A DNA stretch of 49,322 nt from an uncultured Prevotellaceae bacterium (GCA_900320245.1 ONRP01000016.1:1-49322), one strand, 5' to 3'. Counted from the first letter of the stretch, positions 1 to 9,840 are shown. Notes: generated by a model not told the origin, from the sequence alone. Numbers and translations are program-made.

Positions 1-914
1 TCGCGCTGCACTTCCTCGTAGTAGCGCTTGATCATCGGTTCCTTCTCCTCACGCTCCTCCTCGGGGATGGTCTCCATGAAGTCGTCGTAGGCCTTCTGGA
101 ACGTCTCGTTGCGCCACTGCTTGTCGGCCTTGCCGGCCTGAGCCACAGCATAGCACTTGGGATAAATCTCCTTGCGCACGCGCTCGTGGAGTTCCTCGTC
201 GTCGGTCTCGTGGCAGTACTCGCGCTTGGCAACGCCAAGTTCCTTAGCCCACTCCTTCTGGATCAGGCACATCGGCTTGATGGCCTCGTGTGCAGCCTTC
301 AAGGCGGCAATCAGGTCATCCTCGCTCACTTCGTCCATTTCGCCCTCGACCATCATAATATTATCGTAAGTCGCACCTACCATCAATTCCATGTCAGCCT
401 TCTCAATCTGCTCAAACGTCGGGTCGATAACGAATTCGCCGTCGATGCGTGCTACGCGCACCTCGGCAATGGGCTCTTCAAAGGGCACATCGCTCACTGC
501 GATGGCTGCCGATGCGGCCAGACCGGCCAGAGCATCGGGAGCGTCAACACCGTCGCTCGAGAACATCAAGATGTGAACGATGGTGTTAGCGTGATAATTA
601 GAGGGGAACAAGGGCCTGAGCACGCGGTCAACAAGGCGTGCGGTCAGGATCTCGTAGTCGCTGGCGCGGCCCTCACGACGGGTGAAACCGCCGGGGAAAC
701 GGCCATAGGCGGAGAACTTCTCCTTGTATTCAACTGTCAGGGGCATGAAGTCCACGCCCTCGTCGGCCTCCTTGGCCGAACATACGGTGGCCAACAACAT
801 CGTGTTGTTGAGCCTCAATTCAACTGCTCCATCGGCTTGCTCAGCAAGTTTTCCAGTCTGCAGAGTGATCTCACGTCCGTCACTCAGTACGATGGTTTTG
901 GTAGTAGGTGTCAT
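1..914 (-). CDS. pnp: Polynucleotide phosphorylase, N-terminal part (cut by window edge)
   Basis: This is the first 304 codons of PNPase, a cytoplasmic 3'-5' exoribonuclease that degrades RNA phosphorolytically and works in mRNA turnover. The visible part is the first RNase PH-like core domain and the start of the all-helical linker. Characteristic segments are the start [19 protein letters not shown], the [18 protein letters not shown] block and the adjoining [11 protein letters not shown], which are PNPase signatures. The family is about 700-750 residues, so the second RNase PH domain and the KH/S1 domains lie to the left, outside the window. The ATG at 914 follows a short leader after a TACCTTTG promoter element at 955-948. 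The gene is chromosomal and unrelated to the prophage. Identification is very secure. Confidence 0.96.
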   Translation of the reverse strand, partial: MTPTTKTIVLSDGREITLQTGKLAEQADGAVELRLNNTMLLATVCSAKEADEGVDFMPLTVEYKEKFSAYGRFPGGFTRREGRASDYEILTARLVDRVLRPLFPSNYHANTIVHILMFSSDGVDAPDALAGLAASAAIAVSDVPFEEPIAEVRVARIDGEFVIDPTFEQIEKADMELMVGATYDNIMMVEGEMDEVSEDDLIAALKAAHEAIKPMCLIQKEWAKELGVAKREYCHETDDEELHERVRKEIYPKCYAVAQAGKADKQWRNETFQKAYDDFMETIPEEEREEKEPMIKRYYEEVQR

Positions 915-947
915 AAAAAATTACAGATAATAATGTAAAAAATCGCG

Positions 948-955
948 CAAAGGTA
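948..955 (-). promoter_or_regulatory. Promoter -7 element of pnp
   Basis: On the minus strand this reads TACCTTTG, an exact match to the Bacteroidetes TAnnTTTG -7 element, 34 bp upstream of the pnp ATG. The -33 region is not clearly defined. Confidence 0.6.
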
Positions 956-1406
956 CAAAATATTTTCCACATAACCGCCATAAAATCCGTAATTTAAATA
1001 CAATTCCACATATTAAAAAAAGAAAACAAGAAACACAAGAAACACAAACCACTCATTGACAATACTTTAGACGCAAGCCCACACCAAGCATCCGCCACCA
1101 TAAACTGCACCCCAAAAGTCAGAAACTAAACTTTTGTAGTGTAAAGGTCTAGATATATAATTAGGTTAGTTGTCAAATGATTGCTTGAGTTGACAAAGTT
1201 AGGCAATGAAATACAGTAATGCAAATCTTTTCGGCCTATTTCGTAAAAAATGCCGAGAACCAGCCCCCAAAAAAGGAGTCAAGTTGTTAGAGCGCCTTCC
1301 CCTATCGGCACGCAAAAAACTTGCCCTGTTTTGGGAAAAACCTGCCGTGTCAAGAATAAAACGCCGTTTCTTTGAATCGGCTGGCCCGTAATTCGGAAAT
1401 TATACC
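956..1406. other. Intergenic region between divergent pnp and M16 peptidase genes
   Basis: AT-rich sequence of about 450 bp. It holds a short AAACACAAG direct repeat near 1030-1050 and the promoters of the two flanking divergent genes. The short open frames here have no recognisable content. I see no RNA gene in it. Confidence 0.5.
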
Positions 1407-1414
1407 TAAATTTG
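1407..1414 (+). promoter_or_regulatory. Promoter -7 element of the M16 peptidase gene
   Basis: TAAATTTG matches the Bacteroidetes TAnnTTTG element, 51 bp before the chosen ATG at 1465. A well spaced -33 TTTG is not obvious. Confidence 0.45.
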
Positions 1415-1464
1415 CCACGACAATTAACCGGATTGACTTAACTTTAATAATAACAAACCAAGTA

Positions 1465-4368
1465 ATGAAGAAGTTTTTCATGATGATGCTGGCTGCGCTC
1501 ACTTGCCTGGGCGTGGCAGCACAAGTTCCTGCAGCCACGACGGTCCCCGGCGACCCGATGGCCACGCAGTGCTACACCCTGAGCAACGGCCTCAAGGTGT
1601 TCTTGAGTGTCAACCATCAGAGCCCCCGCATCACGGCCCATATCGCCGTGCGCACCGGCTCACGTAACGACCCCGCCGAGACCACCGGTCTGGCCCACTA
1701 CCTGGAGCACCTGATGTTCAAGGGCACCCAGCAGTACGGCACGAGCAACTATGAGGCCGAGAAGCCCCTGCTCGACACCATCGAGGCCCGCTACGAGCGT
1801 TACCGCGTCGAGACCGACCCCGAGCGCCGTCGCGTGATGTACCACGAGATCGACAGCATCTCGCAACTGGCCGCCCAGTACAACATCCCCAACGAGTATG
1901 ACAAACTGATGGCGGGCATCGGCGGTCAGGGCACCAACGCCTACACCAGCACCGATGTGACCTGCTACACCGAAGACATCCCCGCCAACGAGGTGGACCG
2001 CTGGGCACGCATCCAGAGCGACCGCTTCCAGAACATGGTCATCCGCGGTTTCCACACCGAGTTGGAGGCCGTGTATGAGGAGTACAACATCGGCATCGCC
2101 CAGGACCAGAGGAAAATCTTCGAGGCCTTGAGCGCCAAGATGTTCCCCACCCACCCCTACGGCACCCAGACGACCATCGGTACGCAGGAGCACCTGAAGA
2201 ACCCGTCAATCACCAACATCAAGAACTACTTCCACAACTACTACTGCCCCAACAACGTGGCCATCTGTATGGCTGGTGATTTTGACCCCGATGAGGTCAT
2301 CGCCATCCTGGAGCGCCACTTCGGCAGTTGGAAGCCCAACAACAACCTCTATCGTCCCGAGTTCGCTCCCCTCAAGCCCATCACCGCACCCGTCGACACC
2401 ACCGTCATCGGCCAGGAGGCCGAATTCGTGGCTCTGGGCTGGCGTTTTGACGCCGGCAACTCGCTGCAGTGCGACACCATGAACGTGGTGTCCGAGATGC
2501 TCTCCAACGGCACTGCCGGTCTCATCGACCTGAACCTGAACCAGCCCTTGAAAGTGATGGGCGCTGGCGCTTTCACCGATGAGATGACCGACTACTCGAT
2601 GCTCTTGCTCATGGGTTATCCCAACGAGGGACAGACCCTGGAGGAGGTGCGCTCGCTCCTGCTGGGCGAGTTGGCCAAACTGCGCGCCGGCAACTTTGAT
2701 GACGACCTGCTGGTGAGCGTGGTCAACAACAACAAGTTGCAGTACCTGCGCGCCCTCGACAACAACAGGGCACGCACCAGCCAACTGGTCAACGCCTTTA
2801 TCAACCACGTGGACTGGGCTCAGGAAGTGGGCAAGCTCGACCGCATGGCAGGCATGACCAAGCAGCAGATTGTGGACTTTGCCAACCGCCACTTGCTGGA
2901 CAACAACTTCGTGTGCGTTTACAAGCGCATGGGTGTGGACACTACCGAGAAGAAGATCGACAAGCCCGCCATCACCCCCATCCCCACCAACCGTGACAAG
3001 CAGAGCGACTTCGTCAAGAACATCCTGAGCGAAATCGTCGAGCCCATCCAGCCCCAGTTTGTGGACTACAGCAAGGAGATGACCGTGGGCCAGACCAGCA
3101 AGAAGCTGCCGCTGCTCTACAAGCACAACGATCTGGACGACTTGTTCTACCTGGGCTACCAGTTCAACTTCGGTAACACCGCCGACAACCGCTATGGCAC
3201 CGCCCTGGGCTACCTGGACTACCTGGGCACCAAGAAGATGTCGGCCACCGAGTTCAAGCAGCGCATGTACAAACTGGCCTGCGACATGTCGTTTAATGTA
3301 ACCGACAACTACATCACAATCTGGCTGAGCGGATTGAGCGAGAACATGCCCGAGGCCATGGCACTCCTCGAGGATCTGGCTGCCAACGCGCAGGTCGATG
3401 AGGGAGCCTACAGCAACATGGTGGAAGCCATCATCAAGTCACGCAACGACGCCAAGAGCAGCCAGGATGAATGCTTCAGCCGCCTTAGCGCCTATGGCAC
3501 CTACGGTCCCCGCAATGCCTACACCGACATCATGAGCGCCCAGCAACTGCGCAACACCAAGCCTGCAGAGTTGCTCGCCCTCGTCAAGGGCTTGCGCGAC
3601 ATGCAACACACCGTGGTTTACTACGGCCCCATGACCCAGAAGGAACTGGACAAGTGCCTGAACAAGGTGCACAAGACCAAGAAGAACCTGGCTGCCGTTC
3701 CCGTGGGCACCCCCTACATGGAGCAGACCACACCGCAGACCGAGATCCTGCTGGCCCCCTATGACGCCAAAAACATCTACATGATGCAGTACCACAACGA
3801 GGGCACCCAGTGGGAGCCCGAGCACGCCGCTGTAATCAACCTGTTCAACGAGTACTTCGGCGGCAGCATGAACGCCATCGTCTTCCAGGAGTTGCGCGAA
3901 GCACGCGGTCTGGCCTACTCGGCTGCCGCCTACTATCGCCAGCCCAGCGAGTTGCCCCACCCCGAGTATGCGATGACCTACATCATCACCCAGAACGACA
4001 AGATGATGGACTGCATCAACGAGTTCAACAACATCGTGGGCACCATTCCCCAGAGCGAGACCGCCTTTGCCCTGGCTAAGGAGTCGCTGATGAAGAAACT
4101 CGCCAGCCGTCGTGTCGTGCGCACCGGCGTCCTCAACAGTTACCTGTCGGCTCAGCGCCTGGGTCTGGACTACGATATCAACTCGGTAATCTTCAACGCC
4201 CTGCCGGGCCTCACGCTCGACGACATCGTCAAGTTTGAGCAGCAGTCGATGGCCGGTAAGCCCTACCGTTACCTGATTCTGGGTGACGAGAAGGAACTGG
4301 ACATCGAGTCCCTGGAGAAGATCGCTCCTGTCCGCCGTCTGACGCTCGAGGAGATCTTTGGGTATTAA
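1465..4368 (+). CDS. Secreted M16 family zinc metallopeptidase (two-lobed, pitrilysin-like)
   Basis: A 967-residue protein. I place the start at the ATG at 1465, because from there it begins with a signal peptide (MKKFFMMMLAALTCLGVAAQ); an upstream in-frame start would add 31 residues that precede and spoil it. The inverted zinc motif HxxEH is present as HYLEH at residues 78-82. The distal glutamate lies in the ELEAVYEE segment around residues 199-206. The two-lobed architecture with a degenerate second half (the NEYFGGSMNAIVFQELREARGLAYS region near residue 800) is the standard M16 arrangement; the second lobe normally lacks zinc ligands but shapes the substrate chamber. It probably acts in the periplasm on peptides. 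The gene stands alone between its own promoter and a terminator at 4406-4446. Confidence 0.9.
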   Translation: MKKFFMMMLAALTCLGVAAQVPAATTVPGDPMATQCYTLSNGLKVFLSVNHQSPRITAHIAVRTGSRNDPAETTGLAHYLEHLMFKGTQQYGTSNYEAEKPLLDTIEARYERYRVETDPERRRVMYHEIDSISQLAAQYNIPNEYDKLMAGIGGQGTNAYTSTDVTCYTEDIPANEVDRWARIQSDRFQNMVIRGFHTELEAVYEEYNIGIAQDQRKIFEALSAKMFPTHPYGTQTTIGTQEHLKNPSITNIKNYFHNYYCPNNVAICMAGDFDPDEVIAILERHFGSWKPNNNLYRPEFAPLKPITAPVDTTVIGQEAEFVALGWRFDAGNSLQCDTMNVVSEMLSNGTAGLIDLNLNQPLKVMGAGAFTDEMTDYSMLLLMGYPNEGQTLEEVRSLLLGELAKLRAGNFDDDLLVSVVNNNKLQYLRALDNNRARTSQLVNAFINHVDWAQEVGKLDRMAGMTKQQIVDFANRHLLDNNFVCVYKRMGVDTTEKKIDKPAITPIPTNRDKQSDFVKNILSEIVEPIQPQFVDYSKEMTVGQTSKKLPLLYKHNDLDDLFYLGYQFNFGNTADNRYGTALGYLDYLGTKKMSATEFKQRMYKLACDMSFNVTDNYITIWLSGLSENMPEAMALLEDLAANAQVDEGAYSNMVEAIIKSRNDAKSSQDECFSRLSAYGTYGPRNAYTDIMSAQQLRNTKPAELLALVKGLRDMQHTVVYYGPMTQKELDKCLNKVHKTKKNLAAVPVGTPYMEQTTPQTEILLAPYDAKNIYMMQYHNEGTQWEPEHAAVINLFNEYFGGSMNAIVFQELREARGLAYSAAAYYRQPSELPHPEYAMTYIITQNDKMMDCINEFNNIVGTIPQSETAFALAKESLMKKLASRRVVRTGVLNSYLSAQRLGLDYDINSVIFNALPGLTLDDIVKFEQQSMAGKPYRYLILGDEKELDIESLEKIAPVRRLTLEEIFGY

Positions 4369-4405
4369 GCCTTTAACGATTAGGCTTAGAAATATGACAT
4401 GTTAG

Positions 4406-4446
4406 GGTCCTTAAGGTCGTTAGCGGCCTTAGGGACCTTAACTTTT
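4406..4446 (+). terminator. Intrinsic terminator after the M16 peptidase gene
   Basis: GGTCCTTAAGG (4406-4416) pairs with CCTTAGGGACC (4427-4437) across a 10-nt loop with one G-U pair, followed by TTAACTTTT. Confidence 0.7.
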
Positions 4447-4459
4447 ATGACGGAAATGA

Positions 4460-4489
4460 TTGACATTCTCCAATAATTTTGTATATTTG
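4460..4489 (+). promoter_or_regulatory. Promoter of the dockerin/FISUMP gene
   Basis: TTGAC at 4460-4464 and TATATTTG at 4482-4489 are spaced 19 bp apart, as in Bacteroidetes -33/-7 promoters. They lie 46 bp before the ATG at 4535. Confidence 0.65.
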
Positions 4490-4534
4490 CAACTGCATAA
4501 TAACTCCAAATAACCACTAGAATACTGCAACACT

Positions 4535-5956
4535 ATGAAAAAAATTATCTTATTATTGGCATGTGCTCTCGCCGCATTGAACGCCAGCGCCGAAATTTCG
4601 GTCTGCAATGTGCCCCCCGACGAGAACGGCCATTTCGACTGCCCTTACATCAAGAGCGGTACCATCACCTGGGACAAGGCCAGCAAAACCCTCACGCTGA
4701 ACAATGCCGTGGTCGAATACATCACCGATAATGTATACGACTACGTTTATCCCATCCGTGTCACCGAAGACGCGACCATCGTGGTCCACGGGGATTGCAA
4801 ATTGCTCACTAACGGATTCTCGGCAATTTATACCCACAGTTATGAAATGAAGTACATCACCATTACCGGTGATGGCAGCCTTTCCACCTCCAGCACGTGG
4901 ATTGACATTTTCCTCTATTGCGCGCGGCTCACCATCAAGGACATCTATCTGGAGACCATCAACGGCATTGCCGAGAACGGAAACGGCGTTAACGTCGCTC
5001 TCACGTTCGACAATGTGCAGGCCTATATCAAAGGGAGTGTTGAACGCATCGGTGAGGGCATCACCTTTGTCAACTGCTCCATCACCTACCCCGCCGACGC
5101 CTACATCTCAGAATACGTAGGCTATGGCTATGCCATCTATTATGGTAACGGCAACACTCCTGACCACATCATCATCTCGCGCGATGGCGACAACCCCGGC
5201 GACGTGAACGGTGACGGCGAGGTAAACATCGCCGATGTCAACGCCCTCATCGACATGATTCTGGGCGGTAGCAGCACCCCCAGAGCAGATGTCAATAGTG
5301 ACGGGGAAATCAATATCGCCGATGTCAATGCAGTCATTGACATTATCTTTGGCGGTGGTCCTGCGCAAAATAATCATGAATATGTTGACCTGGGGCTGCC
5401 CAGCGGCACGCTGTGGGCAACCTGCAACATCGGAGCCAACAGCCCCGAAGAGTATGGTGACTACTTCGCCTGGGGCGAAACCGCACCCAAAGAGGTCTAC
5501 AGTTGGGAGACCTATAAATGGTGCGACGGCACTTGGGACTCTCTGACAAAGTACAACTTCCAGAACTATTACGGCACAGTTGACAAGAAGGCAGAACTGG
5601 ATCCTGCCGACGATGCCGCCCAAGCGAAATGGGGCGCTTCATGGCAAATGCCGACCAAGGCTCAACAGGACGAGTTGAGCGAGCACTGCAATTGGCAGTG
5701 GACGACGAAAAACGGCGTGAATGGATATTTGGGCACGGGTCCCAGCGGAAAAACCATTTTCTTGCCGGCCGCGGGTTATAAAGACGGGACCGGGATCGTC
5801 ACTGAGGGCACATTCGGCTACTATTGGTCACACTCGCTTTACAATAGCATGTCGCTTTATGCTTACAACCAACTTTTCTTCTCGGGCAGCAGCCCAAGTT
5901 GGAACAAACAAGAACGCAGTTTCGGCATCAGTATCCGCCCTGTGCGTGTGCCGTAG
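4535..5956 (+). CDS. Secreted protein with dockerin-like repeats and a C-terminal FISUMP-like domain
   Basis: A 473-residue protein starting MKKIILLLACALAALNASA, a typical signal peptide. Residues about 20-215 form a beta-rich region of unknown function. Residues about 221-275 hold two calcium-loop repeats of dockerin type I form (PGDVNGDGEVNIADVNALID, then RADVNSDGEINIADVNAVID). From about 283 to the end lies a domain of the kind called 'Fibrobacter succinogenes major paralogous domain' (EYVDLGLPSGTLWATCNIG, FAWGETAPKEVYSWETYKW, ending SIRPVRVP), common in Bacteroidales surface lipoproteins. Dockerins in Bacteroidales often occur without known cohesin partners, so no cellulosome role is implied. 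The next gene, 58 bp downstream, carries the same dockerin module, so the two may be co-expressed surface proteins. Confidence 0.8.
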   Translation: MKKIILLLACALAALNASAEISVCNVPPDENGHFDCPYIKSGTITWDKASKTLTLNNAVVEYITDNVYDYVYPIRVTEDATIVVHGDCKLLTNGFSAIYTHSYEMKYITITGDGSLSTSSTWIDIFLYCARLTIKDIYLETINGIAENGNGVNVALTFDNVQAYIKGSVERIGEGITFVNCSITYPADAYISEYVGYGYAIYYGNGNTPDHIIISRDGDNPGDVNGDGEVNIADVNALIDMILGGSSTPRADVNSDGEINIADVNAVIDIIFGGGPAQNNHEYVDLGLPSGTLWATCNIGANSPEEYGDYFAWGETAPKEVYSWETYKWCDGTWDSLTKYNFQNYYGTVDKKAELDPADDAAQAKWGASWQMPTKAQQDELSEHCNWQWTTKNGVNGYLGTGPSGKTIFLPAAGYKDGTGIVTEGTFGYYWSHSLYNSMSLYAYNQLFFSGSSPSWNKQERSFGISIRPVRVP

Positions 5957-6014
5957 AATTAGCAGTATAGTTACAACGTGTCATTGTATATTAACCTTTC
6001 AATATAACTGAGCA

Positions 6015-7655
6015 ATGAAAAACTTTATAAAACGTTTGGTGCTGCTGGCGCTGACTGTGTTGATTGCCGCTTCGACGGCCATGGCCTACGACTTTGAGGT
6101 CGGCGGTATCTACTATAGCACAGGGAGACCCAATGAGGTCTCTGTCACCTACAAGGACCAGAACTACAACTCGTACTCCGGTGCCGTCACCATCCCGTCG
6201 TCCGTGACTTACCAAGGAACGACCTACGACGTGGTAGGCATCAGCATGTCTGCTTTTTATCATTGTACCGAATTGACGAGCGTGACGCTTCCCAACTCGA
6301 TTCTGAGAATCGGCAGTTCAGCCTTTTCGGGATGTACCGCATTGACCGGCATCACGATTCCCAACTCGGTCACCGAAATCGATTATAACGCTTTCAGCGA
6401 CTGCTCCGCTTTGAAAAAGGTGGTTATACCCAATTCTGTCACCTCGCTCGGCTATTATGCTTTCGAGAGGTGCTTCTCACTTGAAGAGGTGACCCTGAGC
6501 AATCAACTCCAATCCATCCAGTCACTGACCTTCTATGGCTGCACCAGCCTGAAGTCAATCACCATTCCCGCAGCTGTCAAGACTATCGAACACCAGGCAT
6601 TTGAGAACTGCGTTAGTCTTGAAAGTGTCACTTTGTCTCAAGGACTTGAGCAGATCTTGGATTTTGCCTTCCGTTCTTGTGAAAGTTTGCAACAAATTAC
6701 CCTCCCCAACACGCTGACCAAGATAGACTCTCAAGCCTTCCGTGAGAGCGGCCTGAAGAGCATCACCGTTCCCAACTCGGTGAAAACCATTGGCTCATTC
6801 GCTTTTTATGAGTGTCAAGAACTGCAACAGGCCAAAATCGGGGACGGTGTAACCGAAATTGGGGAATACGCCTTCTACAGGTGCATTGAGATGACGACGC
6901 TCACCCTGGGCAATCATCTGGAAACGATCCGCAATCGTGCTTTCAGCGGCTGTAAGAAACTGGCCTCGGTGACTATTCCGAACTCTGTCAGCACTTTAGA
7001 GGCCGAAGCCTTCTCCTTTTGCAATCAGATGAACAGTGTCGTTATTGGAAATGGGGTTACTGAAATCGGCGAGCATGCGTTCCATGAATGTGTAAACTTG
7101 ACCAATCTGGTTATCGGCAATAGCGTGACCACGATTGGAGACTATGCCTTCCATGCCTGCTCTTCCCTCACGAGCGTGAACATCCCCAACTCGGTACAGA
7201 CCATCGGAAATTGCGTATTCAATCAATGTCAGGGCATAACAAAACTCTCCATTGGCAGTGGTGTAACATCGATTGGATATGGAGCCTTTGCCGGTGCTTG
7301 GAAACTGGCCTCTATTACCTGTAATGCAGAAACGCCTCCGTCGTTTGCGGCCGATAATGGCTGGAGTTACTTCAACTATAATGTCTATGAACAGGCCACG
7401 CTCTATGTACCGGGAGCATCCGTTTCCAGGTACAAAAATGCCGAGATTTGGAAAGATTTCACCAACATCAAAGCCATCCCTGACAACATCCCCGGCGACG
7501 TGAACGGTGACGGCGAGGTGAACATCGCCGACGTCAATGCCCTCATCGACATGATCCTGAGCGGCAACCACAGCGCAGCGGGCGACGTCAACGAGGACAA
7601 CGAGATCAACATCGCCGACGTCAACGCCCTCATCGACATGATCTTGAAACAGTAA
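6015..7655 (+). CDS. BspA-like leucine-rich-repeat surface protein with C-terminal dockerin
   Basis: A 546-residue protein with a signal peptide (about residues 1-24, MKNFIKRLVLLALTVLIAAS). Residues about 55-470 are tandem repeats of about 23 residues of the BspA/TpLRR type, with the pattern 'sltsitiPnsvtsIgdyAFxgC' (for example SITVPNSVKTIGSFAFYEC). A VYEQATLYVPGASVSRYKNA segment closes the solenoid, as in many BspA proteins. Residues about 495-546 are two dockerin calcium-loop repeats nearly identical to those of the preceding gene. BspA proteins mediate adhesion to host or bacterial surfaces. The prophage tail fibre at 15296-17590 has the same LRR type at its C-terminus, which may be meaningful for host recognition. 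Confidence 0.88.
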   Translation: MKNFIKRLVLLALTVLIAASTAMAYDFEVGGIYYSTGRPNEVSVTYKDQNYNSYSGAVTIPSSVTYQGTTYDVVGISMSAFYHCTELTSVTLPNSILRIGSSAFSGCTALTGITIPNSVTEIDYNAFSDCSALKKVVIPNSVTSLGYYAFERCFSLEEVTLSNQLQSIQSLTFYGCTSLKSITIPAAVKTIEHQAFENCVSLESVTLSQGLEQILDFAFRSCESLQQITLPNTLTKIDSQAFRESGLKSITVPNSVKTIGSFAFYECQELQQAKIGDGVTEIGEYAFYRCIEMTTLTLGNHLETIRNRAFSGCKKLASVTIPNSVSTLEAEAFSFCNQMNSVVIGNGVTEIGEHAFHECVNLTNLVIGNSVTTIGDYAFHACSSLTSVNIPNSVQTIGNCVFNQCQGITKLSIGSGVTSIGYGAFAGAWKLASITCNAETPPSFAADNGWSYFNYNVYEQATLYVPGASVSRYKNAEIWKDFTNIKAIPDNIPGDVNGDGEVNIADVNALIDMILSGNHSAAGDVNEDNEINIADVNALIDMILKQ

Positions 7656-7679
7656 ACAACGTAACAACCAAAACAATCA

Positions 7680-7713
7680 GGGCCCTTAAAGTCTTCAATG
7701 ACTCTAAGGGCCC
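7680..7713. terminator. Bidirectional hairpin between convergent genes
   Basis: GGGCCCTTAAAGTC (7680-7693) pairs with GACTCTAAGGGCCC (7700-7713), with one mismatch and a 6-nt loop. It sits between the plus-strand BspA gene and the minus-strand phosphatidyltransferase gene and could serve both. It lacks a strong T-tract. Confidence 0.55.
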
Positions 7714-7744
7714 TAACCATTATCTTAAGGACAACTCCTAACTC

Positions 7745-8704
7745 TTAACCCCTAACTTCTAACTCTTTAATCGCCTTCTTGCAGATGCCCTCGTGGCGCA
7801 GCACCATGTAGACGAGCAGGATGTTGAGCACCACGATCTCGAAGACGAAATACAGCCAGGGCACATTGCACAGCACTGCGATAAAGCAGGCGATGATGCG
7901 CGTGTTGAACGTCAGGATGTTGGTATACTTCATCAGCGGCAGGCTCAGGCCACGGAAGTAGTCGCGGAACTCCTGGCTGGGCACGCCGTCCTCGCCGTAA
8001 CGCTCGTTGAGCGCGGCACGCAGGCGCTGCATGTTGGGCGTCAGGCGCTCCTGGTTGGCCGTATAGCCGCTGTAGAAGAACAACGGCAACTTGCTCCAGA
8101 AGTTGCGGCCCCATTCCAGTTGGTGGTACTGCTCGCTCAGTTTAGCGGCACTGTCGAGTTCACTGCCCTGCTGCCCCTTGAGGAAGAACAGGTGGAACTG
8201 ACGGTAGCAGTCGGCCATCGCGGCCTGCAGGGCATGGCTCAGACCCGAGAGGATGCCCAATGTCCAAATCATCCACTGATGCTCGGCAAAGAAGTGTTCA
8301 CCCGTCAGGGCATCGCCGAAGTCTATCTCGCGGAACACGAGGGCGAAGCCGATGGCAGCGAACCAGAAGTCGCCGCTCACGCCGTCCAGGATGCGCCCCA
8401 TGCGCGAGTACTGCTGCGTCAAGCGCGCCAACTGTCCGTCGGCGCTGTCAAACGTGTCGGCCCAGGTGATCAGCAGCATACCGATCCAGTTGAGCCACGC
8501 CAGATAGGGCTGCCCGAAGTACAACATCACGCCGCCGGCCACACCCATAAAGATGCTGGCCACGGTGATGGCATTGGGGCTCACGCCCAACTTGGCGAAC
8601 AACTTGGCCCACAGGAAACCCAGGGGGCGGTGGAAATGCAGGTCAAACCACTCCTCGGTGTCCGACGATTTGAGCGATGCCTGATATTCTTCTTTTAACG
8701 TCAT
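7745..8704 (-). CDS. CDP-alcohol phosphatidyltransferase family protein
   Basis: A 319-residue integral membrane enzyme, read from the ATG at 8704 (MTLKEEYQASLKSSD), since a longer reading frame would run back into the upstream gene. Several hydrophobic helices are visible (about residues 50-80 and 113-125, and a C-terminal pair). The family motif D-x2-D-G-x2-A-R-x8-G-x3-D is seen as D86..D89 G90..A93 R94..G103..D107. The last aspartate lies at D112, one residue further than in the textbook x3 spacing. Such enzymes transfer a phosphoalcohol from a CDP-alcohol to an acceptor hydroxyl, as in phospholipid headgroup synthesis; the substrate here cannot be named. It follows an ATP-grasp gene by 44 bp on the same strand, which suggests a two-gene operon. 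Confidence 0.8.
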   Translation of the reverse strand: MTLKEEYQASLKSSDTEEWFDLHFHRPLGFLWAKLFAKLGVSPNAITVASIFMGVAGGVMLYFGQPYLAWLNWIGMLLITWADTFDSADGQLARLTQQYSRMGRILDGVSGDFWFAAIGFALVFREIDFGDALTGEHFFAEHQWMIWTLGILSGLSHALQAAMADCYRQFHLFFLKGQQGSELDSAAKLSEQYHQLEWGRNFWSKLPLFFYSGYTANQERLTPNMQRLRAALNERYGEDGVPSQEFRDYFRGLSLPLMKYTNILTFNTRIIACFIAVLCNVPWLYFVFEIVVLNILLVYMVLRHEGICKKAIKELEVRG

Positions 8705-8748
8705 TGATTGCTTAGTGATAGTGTGTTGCGTTTTGATATAGGTTTCTC

Positions 8749-9618
8749 TCAAAGTCCCATGTGTGCCTTGGCACGTGCCAGCACGGCTTTGGCAATGTGG
8801 GGAGCCGACTCGTTGCGGCACGGCGCAAAACTGGGCCAGTCGTTGAAGTCGATGATACGGATGGTGCCGTCAGGATCCACGATGCAGTCGCCGCCGTAGA
8901 TGTCGACGTTCAGTTCCTCGGCAGCGCGGGCGCAGATGTCCTTCAGTTCCTTCAGGTCGATGTCGATGCCCTGGCTGTGGCCGTTCACCTCTTCCCAGCC
9001 ATACTTGCTGTGGCCCTCGTCAAAGGGGTAGAACCAGTAGAAGAACTGCGAGTTCTTCACACCATAGAACTTCACCAGGTCACCCACCAGGTGCACGTTG
9101 ATGACCGCACGCGTGATGCCGCGGTAGAAGTACTCCTGCAGCACCTCCTGTGCCTCCTCGGGGTGACGCACATAACTCACGTCCTCCTTGTGCATGGCAT
9201 GGAAGTCGCCGCGCTTGATCCAGCACGACTTGAAACCGGCCTTCTTCAGTTGGCCCTTGATGTTCTCGTTGGTGTTGACAATCAGGCTCTCGGGATAAGG
9301 GATGCCGTTGCCCAGCAGGATACGCGTCATGCGCTCGCGCGTGCAGTTCTCGATGCCGTAGCCCGAGTTGATGACCAATTTGCCCTCGTCCTCGAGGCGC
9401 TGCAGTTTGGCGATGCTCTCACGCTCGCGGCACATGGCCAGTACCACGGGCTCCTCGATGTCAGTGTTGTTGAACTGGTCCTCGCTGTAGACGTTCACCT
9501 GGCAACCGCGCTTGCGCAGTTGCTCGGCCACCAGGTTGAAGATGGCCGTGTCGTTGCCGATATGGTTGGGCGAATACGCCCCTGCGCGCATCACGCCCGC
9601 AATAGTAATGTCTGCCAT
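8749..9618 (-). CDS. ATP-grasp domain protein
   Basis: A 289-residue protein starting MADITIAGVMRAGAYSPNHI. The ATP-grasp fold is indicated by the C-terminal metal-binding block (DPDGTIRIIDFNDWPSFAPC) preceded by VDIYGGDCIV, and by a central lysine-bearing segment (SCWIKRGDFHAMHKED). The N-terminal third looks like a pre-ATP-grasp nucleotide-binding lobe. ATP-grasp enzymes join a carboxylate to an amine or similar nucleophile using ATP; the substrate is not evident. It is the upstream member of a probable operon with the phosphatidyltransferase gene, so a role in making a modified lipid or cell-surface compound is an inference only. A TATCTTTG promoter element lies 56 bp upstream. Confidence 0.72.
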   Translation of the reverse strand: MADITIAGVMRAGAYSPNHIGNDTAIFNLVAEQLRKRGCQVNVYSEDQFNNTDIEEPVVLAMCRERESIAKLQRLEDEGKLVINSGYGIENCTRERMTRILLGNGIPYPESLIVNTNENIKGQLKKAGFKSCWIKRGDFHAMHKEDVSYVRHPEEAQEVLQEYFYRGITRAVINVHLVGDLVKFYGVKNSQFFYWFYPFDEGHSKYGWEEVNGHSQGIDIDLKELKDICARAAEELNVDIYGGDCIVDPDGTIRIIDFNDWPSFAPCRNESAPHIAKAVLARAKAHMGL

Positions 9619-9673
9619 TGTTGTTGACTAATAAATGATGGTCGCGGGCAACCCTGCCCGACATAACGAACTG

Positions 9674-9681
9674 CAAAGATA
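9674..9681 (-). promoter_or_regulatory. Promoter -7 element of the ATP-grasp operon
   Basis: TATCTTTG on the minus strand matches TAnnTTTG, 56 bp before the ATG at 9618. Confidence 0.55.
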
Positions 9682-9774
9682 CAAAATAATGTGATAGACC
9701 TCCTCTTTTTCACAGAAAAAACACCTGATGCCCAATATTTCAAGTGTTTTTTGAAAAAATTTCAGCCAAAACGC

Positions 9775-9804
9775 TTGCAGGTATCAAAAAAAGCACTACC
9801 TTTG
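9775..9804 (+). promoter_or_regulatory. Promoter of tRNA-Ser
   Basis: TTGC at 9775 and TACCTTTG at 9797-9804, 19 bp apart, form a canonical Bacteroidetes promoter 36 bp upstream of the tRNA 5' end. Confidence 0.7.
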
Positions 9805-9840
9805 CAGTCGCTATTGAAAAAATACTTTCAGCATGCTTCC

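Noticed and set aside
186-938. Plus-strand 250-codon frame opposite pnp
   Set aside because: Antisense shadow of the secure pnp gene; composition is a mirror of it.
1206-1391. 61-codon plus-strand frame upstream of the M16 gene
   Set aside because: Lysine/arginine-rich frame without start context; it covers the promoter region of the next gene.
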